DNA of 64,000 nucleotides from Pleionea sp. CnH1-48. GTDB lineage: Bacteria; Pseudomonadota; Gammaproteobacteria; Enterobacterales; Kangiellaceae. Each line of letters starts with the position of its first letter. The first letter of the stretch is position 1. Position numbers and translations under genes: made by a program. Shown in pieces: positions 1-9,700 of the stretch. The notes beneath the pieces are model-generated. The model ran no database searches. It was given only the letters and a program-made list of their open reading frames with translations, and had not been told where the DNA came from. The DNA is taken from NCBI RefSeq assembly GCF_024124665.1, contig NZ_JAMXSB010000004.1, positions 310,001-374,000 on the forward strand, given 5' to 3'.

Positions 1-2
1 AA

Positions 3-764
3 GCTGATCTGATGGGATGGCTGCTTGTTGCCTTCCTGGCTAGTAGCATTACTTTATACTGGTTTTTTATTGTTGAGCGAGATGCTCAAATGAAAGCCGA
101 GTTAAAGAACATTCAATTAGAGCAGGCAGAGAAAGACAAGCTCCTATTACAGAGCCAGTTAAGATTGTTGCAGTCACAAGTTGAGCCACACTTTCTATTT
201 AATACGATTGCTAATTTAAAAGCGGCCATCCAACTGGAACCTAAGCGAGCGATGGTTATGCTCGATCATCTGGCGGTAGTGTTACGACACAGTCTAAAAC
301 GTTCGCAGGACAGTGAACTTACTTTGCAGGATGAGCTTAGTTTCTGTGAATCTTACTTAGAGATAAATAAAGTCCGTTTAGGAGAAAGGCTTCAATACCA
401 CATTAAAGTGGAGCCTTCTGTTGAGTTAAGTCAACTTTTCCCGCCTTTATTAGTTCAGCCTTTGGTAGAGAATGCGATCTTACATGCCATTGAACCTTCA
501 TCATCGCACTGTAGTTTGGACCTTGAGGTCTCTCTTTATAACGATGAGTATCTTAAGGTGGAAATAATCGATAATGGTATTGGATTGGGTAATAGCCAGC
601 GGCAAGGGCATGGAGTAGGGCTTAATAATATTCGGCAACGTTCAAAGCACTATTACGGTGAGAAAGCCAAGTTGGATATTAAAAGCAATCAGCAAAACGG
701 AGTGACCGCCAGCTTGTTGTTGCCTTTAAATGGCGACAAATTAGTAGCGCAGGCAATTGGGTAA
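3..764 (+). CDS. LytS/YehU-type sensor histidine kinase (5' end outside window)
   Basis: Membrane sensor kinase of the LytS/YehU class, which phosphorylates a LytTR response regulator. The reading frame is open to the window edge, so the N-terminus and most membrane segments are missing; one hydrophobic segment remains (residues 2-21 from the ATG at 12). A short coiled coil follows, then the class-typical H box (QVEPHFLFNTI, phospho-acceptor His60 from that ATG). The N box is LVQPLVENAILHAI and the G box is IIDNGIGL, so the ATP-binding domain looks intact. The response regulator starts 2 nt after the stop. With the phosphopantetheinyl transferase behind it, the pair may control the assembly line downstream; that link is inferred from position only. 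Confidence 0.9.
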   Translation, partial: ADLMGWLLVAFLASSITLYWFFIVERDAQMKAELKNIQLEQAEKDKLLLQSQLRLLQSQVEPHFLFNTIANLKAAIQLEPKRAMVMLDHLAVVLRHSLKRSQDSELTLQDELSFCESYLEINKVRLGERLQYHIKVEPSVELSQLFPPLLVQPLVENAILHAIEPSSSHCSLDLEVSLYNDEYLKVEIIDNGIGLGNSQRQGHGVGLNNIRQRSKHYYGEKAKLDIKSNQQNGVTASLLLPLNGDKLVAQAIG

Positions 765-766
765 TT

Positions 767-1546
767 ATGAATAACTATCGAGCATTACTGGTTGATGATG
801 AACCCTTATTATGTCGTCATCTAGCAAGTTTATTAACAGAAATGTGGCCAGATCTAGAAGTGATTGGTAGCGCTGCCAATGGAGAAGAGGCTTTTAACCA
901 GATCGCTGAGCGACGACCTGATGTGGTCTTTCTCGACATTTGCATGCCCAAAGTTGATGGCATTACGCTAGCAAAAAAACTGACAGAAATAGAGCCATCA
1001 CCCATAGTGGTCTTTATTACAGCCCATAACGAATACGCGGTTGAAGCCTTTGAGCATGAAGCCATTGATTATCTGCTAAAGCCTATTCAAGAAGACCGTT
1101 TAGAGAAAACCTTAGCAAGAGTTCAGCATAAGCTGTCCATGGGAAAACAGCAAGCCCCCGTTAATGGCCAACTCATTGAAACGCTGATGCAGAAGCTGCA
1201 ACAACCTGAGCCGAGTGAAAAAAAGTTGACCTGGATAAAAACCACTCGACAGGGAGATGTCTATCTAATTAATCCTCGGGATGTTTACTATTTTCAAGCA
1301 GAAGATAAATACACTACAGTCGTCACTGACGATAATGAGTACCATATTCGAATGCCCATTAAAGAGTTAAAAAAGCAACTAGATGAAGATATATTCTGGC
1401 AGGTTCATCGAAGTACCCTGGTAAACTCAGGGTGTATAGAAAAGGTCAGTCGTGATTTTAGTGGGCGTATGTTTGTCCATCTTAAAACTCTAGACAAGAA
1501 ACTACAGGTGAGCCGTAGTTTTACCAGCGTATTTAAACAGATGTAG
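767..1546 (+). CDS. LytTR-family response regulator (LytR/AlgR type)
   Basis: DNA-binding response regulator partnered with the upstream kinase. Residues 1-125 form a receiver domain: acidic pair D10-D11, phospho-acceptor D57 in VVFLDICMP, and the conserved Lys in DYLLKPI. Residues about 150-255 are a LytTR DNA-binding domain (VYYFQAEDKYT, then VHRSTLVNS). At 259 aa it has the usual length for the family. It lies 2 nt after the kinase stop, so the two are co-translated, and 24 nt before the phosphopantetheinyl transferase. Targets are unknown; the large AT-rich gap at 2393-3224 is the obvious candidate control region. I found no convincing pair of LytTR boxes there. Confidence 0.93.
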   Translation: MNNYRALLVDDEPLLCRHLASLLTEMWPDLEVIGSAANGEEAFNQIAERRPDVVFLDICMPKVDGITLAKKLTEIEPSPIVVFITAHNEYAVEAFEHEAIDYLLKPIQEDRLEKTLARVQHKLSMGKQQAPVNGQLIETLMQKLQQPEPSEKKLTWIKTTRQGDVYLINPRDVYYFQAEDKYTTVVTDDNEYHIRMPIKELKKQLDEDIFWQVHRSTLVNSGCIEKVSRDFSGRMFVHLKTLDKKLQVSRSFTSVFKQM

Positions 1547-1570
1547 TCTTGAATGAGTTGCTGTTAGCTG

Positions 1571-2392
1571 ATGAAACTGAATACAGAAAGAATAGTCTCT
1601 AACTCGTCGACTAAACATGCGAGTTTCATAAACAGTCTCAATCCCTATGAAAGTGTCCATCCATTAGCAGAAGCCAATATCTATTTGATGGATCAAAACG
1701 AGCTATCTGCTCGTTTTTCATTAGAGTCAGCAATGAGACTCCTGGATGCTGAAGAAAAAAGCACCTGTAATCAAATTCGTTCTTCAGAACGAGTGAAGGA
1801 GTTCGCCTACGCTCGTGCCTTTACCAAAAGCGTACTTTCAAAGTACACAAACATTTCCATCGGAGATGTCTGTTTGGTTCCAAGGGATCGGTTTGGTAAG
1901 TTAAAAATTAAAAGCCTTCAGTCGCCACTCTTTTTTAACCTTTCCCACAGTGCCGGATTAATTGCGCTGTGTGTATGTAAAGTGACTGAGGTTGGCGTTG
2001 ATTTAGAGAAGCAAGATGAGTCTATGCTTCCTCATATTAAGAAAATAGCTAATAGAAGTTTTTCGTCTGCTGAGTCAAAAATAATTAACTCGCTTTCTGA
2101 AGTTGAGATCTGCGAGCAATTTTATCGAATGTGGACACTCAAAGAAGCCATGTTAAAAGCTGCGGGCATTGGCTTGAATTGTTCTATAAAAAACATTGAT
2201 ACCACTCAGGTTGATGATAGTCGTTGCCTTTGCATCGATAGCGGCAATCAGAACGGTAAGTTCTACAGTCATTACTGGTTTGGTATTAAGCCAAATTACC
2301 ACTTGTCTGTCGCGAGTATAGATGTTCCCGTCACTTTTCAATTGGCAAAGAGCTCTTCCTTTATTGAGCAACTTGCTAAGCACGGCGTTTAA
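1571..2392 (+). CDS. Sfp-type 4'-phosphopantetheinyl transferase
   Basis: Moves phosphopantetheine from CoA onto the conserved serine of carrier proteins, turning the ACP/PCP domains of the downstream assembly line into their active form. Recognised by the Sfp-family motifs: FNLSHSAG (about residues 118-125), the Mg-binding GVDLEK (D144, E146) and WTLKEAMLKAAG (E192, K196). At 273 aa it is slightly longer than Sfp, with an extra N-terminal stretch of about 30 residues. It follows the two-component pair on the same strand. The carrier domains of the cluster need such an enzyme and no other one is in the window. The start at 1571 has only a weak ribosome binding site. Confidence 0.92.
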   Translation: MKLNTERIVSNSSTKHASFINSLNPYESVHPLAEANIYLMDQNELSARFSLESAMRLLDAEEKSTCNQIRSSERVKEFAYARAFTKSVLSKYTNISIGDVCLVPRDRFGKLKIKSLQSPLFFNLSHSAGLIALCVCKVTEVGVDLEKQDESMLPHIKKIANRSFSSAESKIINSLSEVEICEQFYRMWTLKEAMLKAAGIGLNCSIKNIDTTQVDDSRCLCIDSGNQNGKFYSHYWFGIKPNYHLSVASIDVPVTFQLAKSSSFIEQLAKHGV

Positions 2393-3224
2393 AATTTAGC
2401 TCTTCAATAATAAACACTAATAACAATAATGAATAAGTCTTTATATTGAGATTACTCTCCTTTATTTTGCCTGACTTTATTTTTAATATCTCAAAACAAA
2501 AATAGTAAGGTTTCTATTTCAGTTTTATGGGACTGTTTGGGTAGTTTTTGGGATTTTATGGACTGTATCTTGCTGAGTGATTGCGTGTATTTTTATTAAG
2601 AAAATGTTTGTTTCATTTCTTAAGGTAAAGAAAATATTTTCAATGCTTTTAGATCACATCCGATCTGTGATCTATGTGTGGTTTTGACGAATAATATTCA
2701 ATAATATTGGCTCCGAAATTTTATTTCATGTTATTATTTTTTTGTCTGAGAGATATTTCATAGAAACAAAGATAGAGTGTGTGTTTATTTTGTTTTTTGA
2801 GATTTTACTCTCAAAGGAAATCAGTGATTAGCAAAGATTGTCGCCTTTGTGATCTGAAACCTTTAAAAAATAATAATGACAAGAATGAGAGTCCATGTAA
2901 GAAAATCGTCTTGTGGATTTATGATTGATTTCATACATGCGTCATCTTTTATAAGGAGAATAGTATAAATGGAGTGAATAGCAAATCTCAGTTGCACTTG
3001 TTTTGTCATAAAACTAAACCTATTGCCTTTATTGGCAGAGAGTAACTTTTGGTGATGAAAGTCATCGATCATTTTATGACGCAAGGATAAGACGAACCTT
3101 ATTAATCGCGAACTCGATTTAACGTTAATTTAAATGAGTTTAACCAGTGAAGGCTTGTATTTAAATATGAGCTTACGGCATCTCTTTGAGTCTAAAAAAC
3201 TAAGATGAGAGAGTGGCAAGGAGA
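2393..3224 (+). promoter_or_regulatory. AT-rich leader/promoter region upstream of the biosynthetic operon
   Basis: About 830 nt with no convincing gene. It is clearly more AT-rich than the genes around it and is the only large gap before an operon of some 43 kb, so the operon promoter should lie here. Visible structure: a 13-14 bp near-direct repeat (TTTTATGG(G)ACTGT at 2523-2536 and 2554-2566), a 9-bp inverted repeat at 2650-2674, the repeated AATAATATT around 2691-2709, and a palindrome TTAACGTTAA near 3119-3128. A ribosome-binding-site-like AAGGAG near 2955 precedes a two-codon ORF, which may mean nothing. I cannot place a -35/-10 pair with confidence. Confidence 0.5.
2650..2674. repeat. 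9-bp perfect inverted repeat (candidate operator)
   Basis: TAGATCACA and TGTGATCTA are perfect inverted copies separated by 7 nt (TCCGATC). The dyad sits in the AT-rich region upstream of the biosynthetic operon. It could bind a dimeric regulator or form a small hairpin. The half-sites resemble CRP half-sites but face the wrong way for CRP. Confidence 0.55.
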
Positions 3225-4076
3225 ATGAAGTTGAATACTGTCGGTATAGTAGGCGCAGGTGTTATGGGAATGGACATCGCTTTATGTTGCGCGGCCTATG
3301 ATTTTAGGGTGGTGCTAAAAGATGTGAATCAGCAGGCTTTGGACAAGGCTAAAGAATCGGCTCTAAAAAACCTACGAATGTACAAAATGATGAATCCAGT
3401 GTTCAAGAATTTTACACCGGAGCAACTACTGTCACAGATCGACTTCGTTTTGGATTACGACGCTATTTCGAATGCCCACTGGGTGATAGAGAATGTTACC
3501 GAAGACTGGAACATTAAAGAAACCGTTTATCGCGAACTTGCTGAGGTCTGCAAGCCAGAGACTCGCTATGCTGTTAACACCAGTTGTATATCCATTACTA
3601 AAGTTGCGGCTTTGATGCCAGATCCTTCCCAGGTAATTGGTATGCACTTCATGAATCCTGCCCCGTTAAAGAAAGGCGTTGAGGTCATGCTTGGCTTTCA
3701 CACCTCAGAAGAAACAAAACTCAGTGCGAAAGAATTTTTAAAACGTTTAGCCAAACAGGCCATTATCGTTAATGATATGCCGGGATTTGTTGCTAATCGT
3801 TTGTCACATCTATTTATGAATGAAGCCGCTTTTCTGGTTCAGGATAACGTTGCGGAGCCTGCGGCTATCGATAACATTTTTAAGCAGGGGTATGGTCATG
3901 CAATGGGGCCATTAGAGACGGCTGATCTTATTGGGCTGGACACAGTTGTACAGTCCTTAAAAGTGCTTTATGACAGCTTTCAAGACAGCAAGTTTCGTTG
4001 CTGTCCACTGTTGCAAAAAATGGTTGATGCGGGGCAATTAGGACGCAAAACCGGGCAAGGGTTTTATTCGTATTAA
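3225..4076 (+). CDS. 3-hydroxyacyl-CoA dehydrogenase-like oxidoreductase for extender-unit synthesis (FkbK/ZmaG type)
   Basis: NAD-dependent dehydrogenase of the 3-hydroxybutyryl-CoA dehydrogenase family. The N-terminal Rossmann motif is GIVGAGVMG; the catalytic His lies in GMHFMNP, with the partner Glu in KGVEVM; the C-terminal helical domain ends in GRKTGQGFY. In methoxymalonyl- and hydroxymalonyl-ACP pathways (FkbK, ZmaG) such an enzyme oxidises the primary alcohol of glyceryl-ACP. The next three genes encode the other members of that pathway, which supports the role over fatty-acid oxidation. The start is ambiguous: GTG at 3213, ATG at 3225, or TTG at 3231, which is best spaced from AAGGAG at 3218-3223. 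All give the same domain. Confidence 0.85.
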   Translation: MKLNTVGIVGAGVMGMDIALCCAAYDFRVVLKDVNQQALDKAKESALKNLRMYKMMNPVFKNFTPEQLLSQIDFVLDYDAISNAHWVIENVTEDWNIKETVYRELAEVCKPETRYAVNTSCISITKVAALMPDPSQVIGMHFMNPAPLKKGVEVMLGFHTSEETKLSAKEFLKRLAKQAIIVNDMPGFVANRLSHLFMNEAAFLVQDNVAEPAAIDNIFKQGYGHAMGPLETADLIGLDTVVQSLKVLYDSFQDSKFRCCPLLQKMVDAGQLGRKTGQGFYSY

Positions 4077-4113
4077 TACTGTGCACGTCGATAAGTCTTA
4101 GGAGTGAAACGTT

Positions 4114-5187
4114 ATGGAAACTATCAATACAGGCCCCAAAAGGGTTGATACACCGATAAGCAACAAGGCCATAAAATGTGTAGTTTGGGACCTTGATAAT
4201 ACACTGTGGCATGGCACCTTGGCAGAGGGTGATGATGTTAAGCTCAAAGACGGTGTTGTGGACGTTATTAAAGCGCTTGATGCCCGCGGCGTTTTACATT
4301 CCATTGCCAGCAAAAATAACCATGATGATGTGGTCGCAAAGCTCGAAGCGTTTGGTTTGCTCGATTATTTTCTTTACCCTCAGATCAATTGGAATCCTAA
4401 ATCATCTTCCGTCGAAAAAATTAGAGAGAAGCTAAACATCGGTATCGATACTTTCTTGTTTATTGACGATCAACCATTTGAAAGAGAAGAAGTTAGCGCC
4501 ATCCATCCAGAAGTGGAATGCATTGATGCGGAGTTCTACCTCATTTTGGAAGAGATGGAGCGCATCAAATCTGGTGCTATATCCGATGACGCTGCTATGC
4601 GTCGAATCCGTTATCTGGAAGATATGGAAAGACAGACAGAAGAAGAAAAGTTCATAGGTACTCCCGAGGGCTTCCTAGCCACGCTTAATATGAAGTTTAA
4701 GATCGCTGAAGCAGGGCCAATGGACCTGATTCGAGCCGAAGAGTTGACCTTAAGAACCAATCAATTGAATTCCACCGGGATCACCTATAGCCACGATGAA
4801 CTAAAAGAATACATGGAGTCGGACTCTCATCAACTGCTTGTCTGTGAGCTGACCGATAAGTATGGCAGCTATGGAAAAATTGGTCTGGTACTCGTAGAAA
4901 TTAAAGATGACGTCATGATGATCAAGTTGTTGTTGATGTCATGTCGTGTGGCTGCGCGTGGAGCAGGCAGTGTTCTGTTGACCTATCTGATCAAACACGC
5001 AGTAAAAAACAACTACAAGTTGCGCGCCAACTTTCGGCGAACCCCTCGCAACCGACAAATGTTAGTCACCTATCAATTCTCTGGATTTAAAGAAATTGAT
5101 AAGGATGAACAAGGAAATATTCTATTTGAGCACGATCTTTCTGCTCAGAGCGAATACCCCAACTATGTTCAATTGATTATCGAATAA
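4114..5187 (+). CDS. FkbH-like HAD-superfamily glyceryl-ACP synthase
   Basis: FkbH-family enzyme that takes a 1,3-bisphosphoglycerate-derived glyceryl unit, removes phosphate and loads it onto a free ACP. The HAD motif I is WDLDNTLW near the N-terminus (residues about 28-35); a later acidic HAD motif is FIDDQPFEREEV. The C-terminal half is the acyltransferase-like part typical of FkbH (RAEELTLRTNQLNSTG). Its 357 aa match stand-alone FkbH proteins. A good ribosome binding site (TAGGAG) precedes the ATG. It lies between the dehydrogenase and the free ACP, the gene set of the methoxymalonyl/hydroxymalonyl pathways. Confidence 0.93.
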   Translation: METINTGPKRVDTPISNKAIKCVVWDLDNTLWHGTLAEGDDVKLKDGVVDVIKALDARGVLHSIASKNNHDDVVAKLEAFGLLDYFLYPQINWNPKSSSVEKIREKLNIGIDTFLFIDDQPFEREEVSAIHPEVECIDAEFYLILEEMERIKSGAISDDAAMRRIRYLEDMERQTEEEKFIGTPEGFLATLNMKFKIAEAGPMDLIRAEELTLRTNQLNSTGITYSHDELKEYMESDSHQLLVCELTDKYGSYGKIGLVLVEIKDDVMMIKLLLMSCRVAARGAGSVLLTYLIKHAVKNNYKLRANFRRTPRNRQMLVTYQFSGFKEIDKDEQGNILFEHDLSAQSEYPNYVQLIIE

Positions 5188-5209
5188 CAGCAAGACTAGG
5201 AGCAAAGAT

Positions 5210-5479
5210 ATGCCCGGCGTAGAAGTAAGTTTCCGTACTAAAACCCGTGATTTCATTGAAAACAACATGAATGTGTTCGACGACGATATTGACTGGACAG
5301 ATGATACCAACATTTTTACCAGTGGCTTCGTTAACTCAACTTTCGCTATGCGGTTACTTAACTTTCTTGAAAGCGAATTCAGTATCACAATACCTGATGA
5401 CGAGATCTTGTTATCAAATTTCAGTTCTGTCGATGCCATGTGGTCTCTTACTTCAAAGCTTCAGCGAGGTGCGGCGTGA
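5210..5479 (+). CDS. Free acyl carrier protein for the hydroxymalonyl-type extender unit (FkbJ/ZmaD type)
   Basis: Small acidic carrier protein of 89 aa. The phosphopantetheine site is Ser43 in SGFVNSTF, where Asn replaces the more common Asp before the Ser. It should carry the glyceryl unit made by the FkbH-like enzyme while the two dehydrogenases oxidise it. A strong ribosome binding site (TAGGAGC) lies upstream. Its stop overlaps the GTG start of the acyl-CoA dehydrogenase (GTGA at 5476-5479), so the two are translationally coupled. Confidence 0.9.
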   Translation: MPGVEVSFRTKTRDFIENNMNVFDDDIDWTDDTNIFTSGFVNSTFAMRLLNFLESEFSITIPDDEILLSNFSSVDAMWSLTSKLQRGAA

Positions 5480-6693
5480 ACACCGAACAACCGTCGCTGA
5501 TCGAACGGGCAAAAACATTTTCTGAGGAGGTTATTCGGCCTCAGGCTGCCCAGTTTGAAGAGCAGGGAGTGAGTCGAGACGTCATTCAACAGATGGCTGA
5601 GTTGGGCTTTTTAAGTTCCATATTGCCAGTGGAATATGGTGGATCAGGCGTGGATGCATTGACCTATGGCCGCATTACTGAAGAGATTGGCAAAGGTTGC
5701 AACTCCGTTAGAGCATTGTTGACCGTCCATACCAGCTTAGTGGGTGAAACTATTGCCAAGCTGGGATCTGATGAGCAGAAAAAAACGTTTTTGCCGCAGA
5801 TGGCGAGTGGAGAAAAAATTGCCTGCTTTGCCTTATCAGAGCCCGAGGCGGGATCTGACGCGGCTTCGATTCAGACATCTTATCAAGAAGTCGATGATGG
5901 ATACATTATCAAGGGCGGCAAAAAGTGGATCACCTACGGTGCTATCGCTGACTTGTTTTTAGTGTTTGCAAAAGAAGGCGAAAAAACCAGTGCTTTTATT
6001 CTTGAGCGAAGCATGCCAGGTGTAACGACAACACCTATATCCGGTTTAATGGCGAGTCGCGGTGCTCATCTGGCAGAAATCACTTTTGATAATGTTCGCG
6101 TGCCTAAGAGCAATATGCTTGGCCGGGCGGGGATGGGCTTTAGCTTTGTTGCGAATACGGCTTTGTTTTATGGCCGCTATAGTATTGCCTGGGCTGGCGT
6201 TTCCATTGTCTGCGCGGCATTAGAAGAAATGGTGACTTATTCTCGTAGCCGAACGCAGTTTGGTACAAAAATTTCTCAAAACCAACTTATCAAAGCCATG
6301 ATTGCCGATTCTACGGCTGCGTTACATGCCTCAAGAGCTATCTGCGAGAAAATCGCTCAGCTACGTGCGGACGGCGATCAAAGTGCAGTAACCGAAACGA
6401 ACATTGCAAAGTACATTACATCAAAAGCGGCTGCTGAGGTGAGTAGTCATGCTGTGCAAGTGTTTGGCGGCAATGGTATCTGGAATGCCTACGCAGTAGA
6501 GAGGCTCTTTCGCGAAGCTAAGGTGCTCGAGATCATCGAAGGCTCATCGCAAATTCAACAGCTCATGATAGCGGGGCAGGCATTGCGAGACTATTATCGC
6601 GCGCCACTCAAGAAGCGCTACCCTAAAGCAAATTCTTCTACCAACAAAACCGTGTTATCAGAAGTTAAAGACAGGCAAGTTGCGAGCGTTTGA
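5476..6693 (+). CDS. Acyl-CoA dehydrogenase-like oxidase of the extender-unit pathway (FkbI/ZmaE type)
   Basis: FAD-dependent acyl-CoA dehydrogenase family protein of 405 aa. Family signatures are present: FALSEPEAGSDAAS in the middle domain, YSRSRTQFGTKIS and VQFGGNGIW-like VFGGNGIWNAYAVER in the C-terminal helical domain, and the Glu of EIIEGSSQIQ at the usual catalytic position. In FkbI/ZmaE pathways this enzyme completes oxidation of glyceryl-ACP to the hydroxymalonyl (tartronyl) level. I chose GTG 5476, which overlaps the ACP stop and has AGGTG upstream; the open frame extends to an ATG at 5440, but that would lie inside the ACP gene. No FkbG-like O-methyltransferase follows, so the extender should stay as free hydroxymalonyl-ACP. 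Confidence 0.9.
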   Translation: MNTEQPSLIERAKTFSEEVIRPQAAQFEEQGVSRDVIQQMAELGFLSSILPVEYGGSGVDALTYGRITEEIGKGCNSVRALLTVHTSLVGETIAKLGSDEQKKTFLPQMASGEKIACFALSEPEAGSDAASIQTSYQEVDDGYIIKGGKKWITYGAIADLFLVFAKEGEKTSAFILERSMPGVTTTPISGLMASRGAHLAEITFDNVRVPKSNMLGRAGMGFSFVANTALFYGRYSIAWAGVSIVCAALEEMVTYSRSRTQFGTKISQNQLIKAMIADSTAALHASRAICEKIAQLRADGDQSAVTETNIAKYITSKAAAEVSSHAVQVFGGNGIWNAYAVERLFREAKVLEIIEGSSQIQQLMIAGQALRDYYRAPLKKRYPKANSSTNKTVLSEVKDRQVASV

Positions 6694-6721
6694 TAATCAA
6701 TAACAGTGAAGTTTGATAGCT

Positions 6722-9700
6722 ATGACCAAAACATTAAATGATGCGCTCATCGAAAGTGCAAAAACAGACAAAGGCATTCACTTCTACGGTATAGGAGAAG
6801 AATCTTTTCTCTCCTACGCCGATTTATTATCTGGAGCTAAAAAGTACTTATGTGCTTTTCAGCAGCGTGGAGTGAAGCAGGGGGACGAAATTGTTCTTCA
6901 GTTTGATGCGCTGAGTGAATTCTTGCAGGCATACTGGGCGTGTTTGTTAGGCGGCATTATTCCTATTCCGTTGGCTTACGCCAGTCTTGCTGACAATGCC
7001 CATAAAATATTCAGTGTCTGGGGTATTCTTAACTCTCCCTGGTTAGCTAGCGATGATGAAGCTCTGTATGACAAACTGTTAGCCCATGCAGATACCTTTA
7101 ATGGCGAGTTGGATGCTACTGAACTTTTCTATCAAAAAATACGCTCGCAGTGTTTTGTTCCATCCCGTTTAATGAATGAGGATGTCGATAGCGATTTATT
7201 ACTACCAAAAGTGAGCCCAGAGGACATTGCGTTCATCCAGTTTTCTTCTGGTTCAACAGGAACGCCCAAAGGCGTTGTGCTGACTCATGCCAACTTGTTG
7301 GTGAATATTGATGATATTTTGGTAGGTACCGATCAACACCAAGAAGATGTCTTCTTGAGTTGGAAGCCGAAATCACATGACTTTGGAATGATTGCTTTCC
7401 ATCTGGCTCCTATTGTAGCTCAGGTGACTCAAGTGCATATTCCTACCAAGGCTTACATTTGGTCGCCTGCGATCTGGTTTCAAGCGGTTGATAAATTCCG
7501 CGCAACCATACTGGGTTGCCCTAACTTTGGTTATCAGCACTTTCTGAAATTATACAAAAGACGCCGTAAGCAAGAATGGAACTGGGATCTCTCTTGTATT
7601 CGCATGATCATTAACGGTGCAGAACCCATATCGGCCGAGTTAAGTCGCCAGTTCGCTGATGAAATGCAACAGTATCAAATGAGCTCAGATGTCTTCTATT
7701 GTGCTTACGGATTGGCGGAAGCGTCTTTGATGGTGTCTTTAGGTAAACCTGGTGATGGTGTCAGAGAGTTCTTTGTTGATAGAGAACGCTTGAACATTGG
7801 CGATAAGGTTGTTGAAGTTTCTGAAGCTGATGAAAATGTGCTTAAACTTGTGGATTGCGGAGCGATTCTGCAAAGTGTTCAGGTTCGAATCACCGATGGC
7901 GAAGGCAACTTATTACCTGAAAAAGTGGTCGGTAAAGTTGAGATCTTTGGCGATAACGTATCCCAGGGGTATTACAATAATCCTCAAGCATCCAAAGCTG
8001 CCATCGATCATGAAGGATGGTTTAACACGGGCGATCTTGGTTATATGTGTGATGGGCAACTGATTTTTGCCAGTCGTGTTAAAGAAATGATTATTATCAA
8101 TGGGATTAACTACTTTCCCTATGATATCGAAAGAGCCATTCTACAGTCTAAAGGCAAGCAAACACTCAACCAATTTATTGCCTGTTCAATTCCACACCCA
8201 GAGCAAACATGCGAACAACTCGCCGTATTTGTTTATTACAAAAAAGACGTTGATAGCTTTAAAGCAACAGCCGAAGAAATTCGAGAGATTGTGTTAGACA
8301 GCTTTGGTCTGAATGTCGATTATGTTGTTCCAACCACCAATATCCCCAAAACAACCAGTGGTAAAGTTCAGCGTTTTAGATTACGTAGCGATTTCTTGCG
8401 TGGTGAATTTGATGAGGTGTTAACACAGCTTGGCCAAAGTCGAGTTATAAACCAAAGTCTAGCTTCAAAAGAAGTAGACGAAGTTCGCAATCAATCAAAA
8501 GAAACTAGTGGCTCAGGTTCTGATCGAGTTCAACAGAAACGTAAAGAACGACAGCTAAAGCAGCGTATTCGTCAATTGATTATGCAAGAAGCGAAAGTTG
8601 ATCAGTTAGATGACGACGTCAGCTTTTTTGATATTGGTATTCCTTCAATACGTTTGGTCAATATCCAAGACCAAATTGAACAAGAATTTGATCTTGCATT
8701 ATCCTCTGTTGCGGCGTTAGATAACGCCAGCGTCAATCAGCTAACAAGCTGTATTCTTAGCGCTTTGTCTGCTCAAGACAATGACAGCATTATTGGGCAA
8801 GAACAAGAGCAAGAGAAAGAAACGTTAACAAGTGAAGTAGAAGAAGATGACAGCGATGGTTTTGCGATTATAGGCATGTCCTGTCGTTTTCCTGGTGGAG
8901 CGAGTAGCCCTGAAGCTTACTGGCAACTCCTTTGTCGTGGCGATGATCCCGTTGGTCCTTTACCAACAGAACGCTGGCAGCAGGATCCGCAAAGAGACAA
9001 ACCGATTTCATGTCGTGATGGTGGCTTCCTGACAAACATTGAGCAATTCGATCCTTTGTTTTTCGGTATTACGCCAGTGGAAGCGCTTGCCATGGATCCA
9101 CAGCAGCGGTTATTGCTGGAAGTTTGTCACGAAGGTTTCGAAAACGCTGGCTTTGATGTGACACAGTTAAAAGGATCCAACACCGGCGTTTTTGTGGGTA
9201 TTTCCAGTTCGGAGTATGCCGAGGTCGGCAAAGATTTCGGGCATGATACCGGACCTTATTCTTCAACGGGCAATATGTTTAACACGGCGTCGGGTCGTAT
9301 TTCTTATGTCTTTGGTTTGCAAGGGCCGAGTGTGGCTCTGGACTCGGCCTGTTCGTCATCCTTAGTGAGCTTGCATCATGCTATTCGCGAACTAGAAGCC
9401 AAGGTGTGTGATCAGGTGATTGTGGCAGCGGTTAACCTTATATTAAAACCGGACGGCCACATTTGTTATTCCAGCTTAGATGCGCTTTCTCCAACCGGTC
9501 GATGTCGAAGCTTTGATGACAGCGCCGATGGGTATATTCGCAGTGAAGGCTGCGGCGCGGTCGTATTAAAGCGTTTGGCTGATGCTGAGCGCGATGGCGA
9601 CAATATCCTGGCCGTTATTCGCGGTACAGCCGTGAATCATAATGGACACAATGGTGGTTTAACCGTACCCAGCGCCGATGCACAAGAGAAGGTAATTAAA

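Noticed and set aside
2650-2674. CRP binding site
   Set aside because: The half-sites TGTGA and TCACA are present but in reversed order and wrong spacing for CRP.
2863-3084. 73-aa minus-strand ORF in the AT-rich leader
   Set aside because: No ribosome binding site or protein features; composition follows the AT-rich DNA.
3121-3129. LytTR box AACGTTAAT
   Set aside because: Matches the degenerate 9-base consensus, but the required second copy about 21 bp away is missing; one match is expected by chance in this region.
5440-5475. N-terminal extension of the acyl-CoA dehydrogenase
   Set aside because: Lies inside the ACP gene; the GTG at 5476 overlapping the ACP stop fits the family start.
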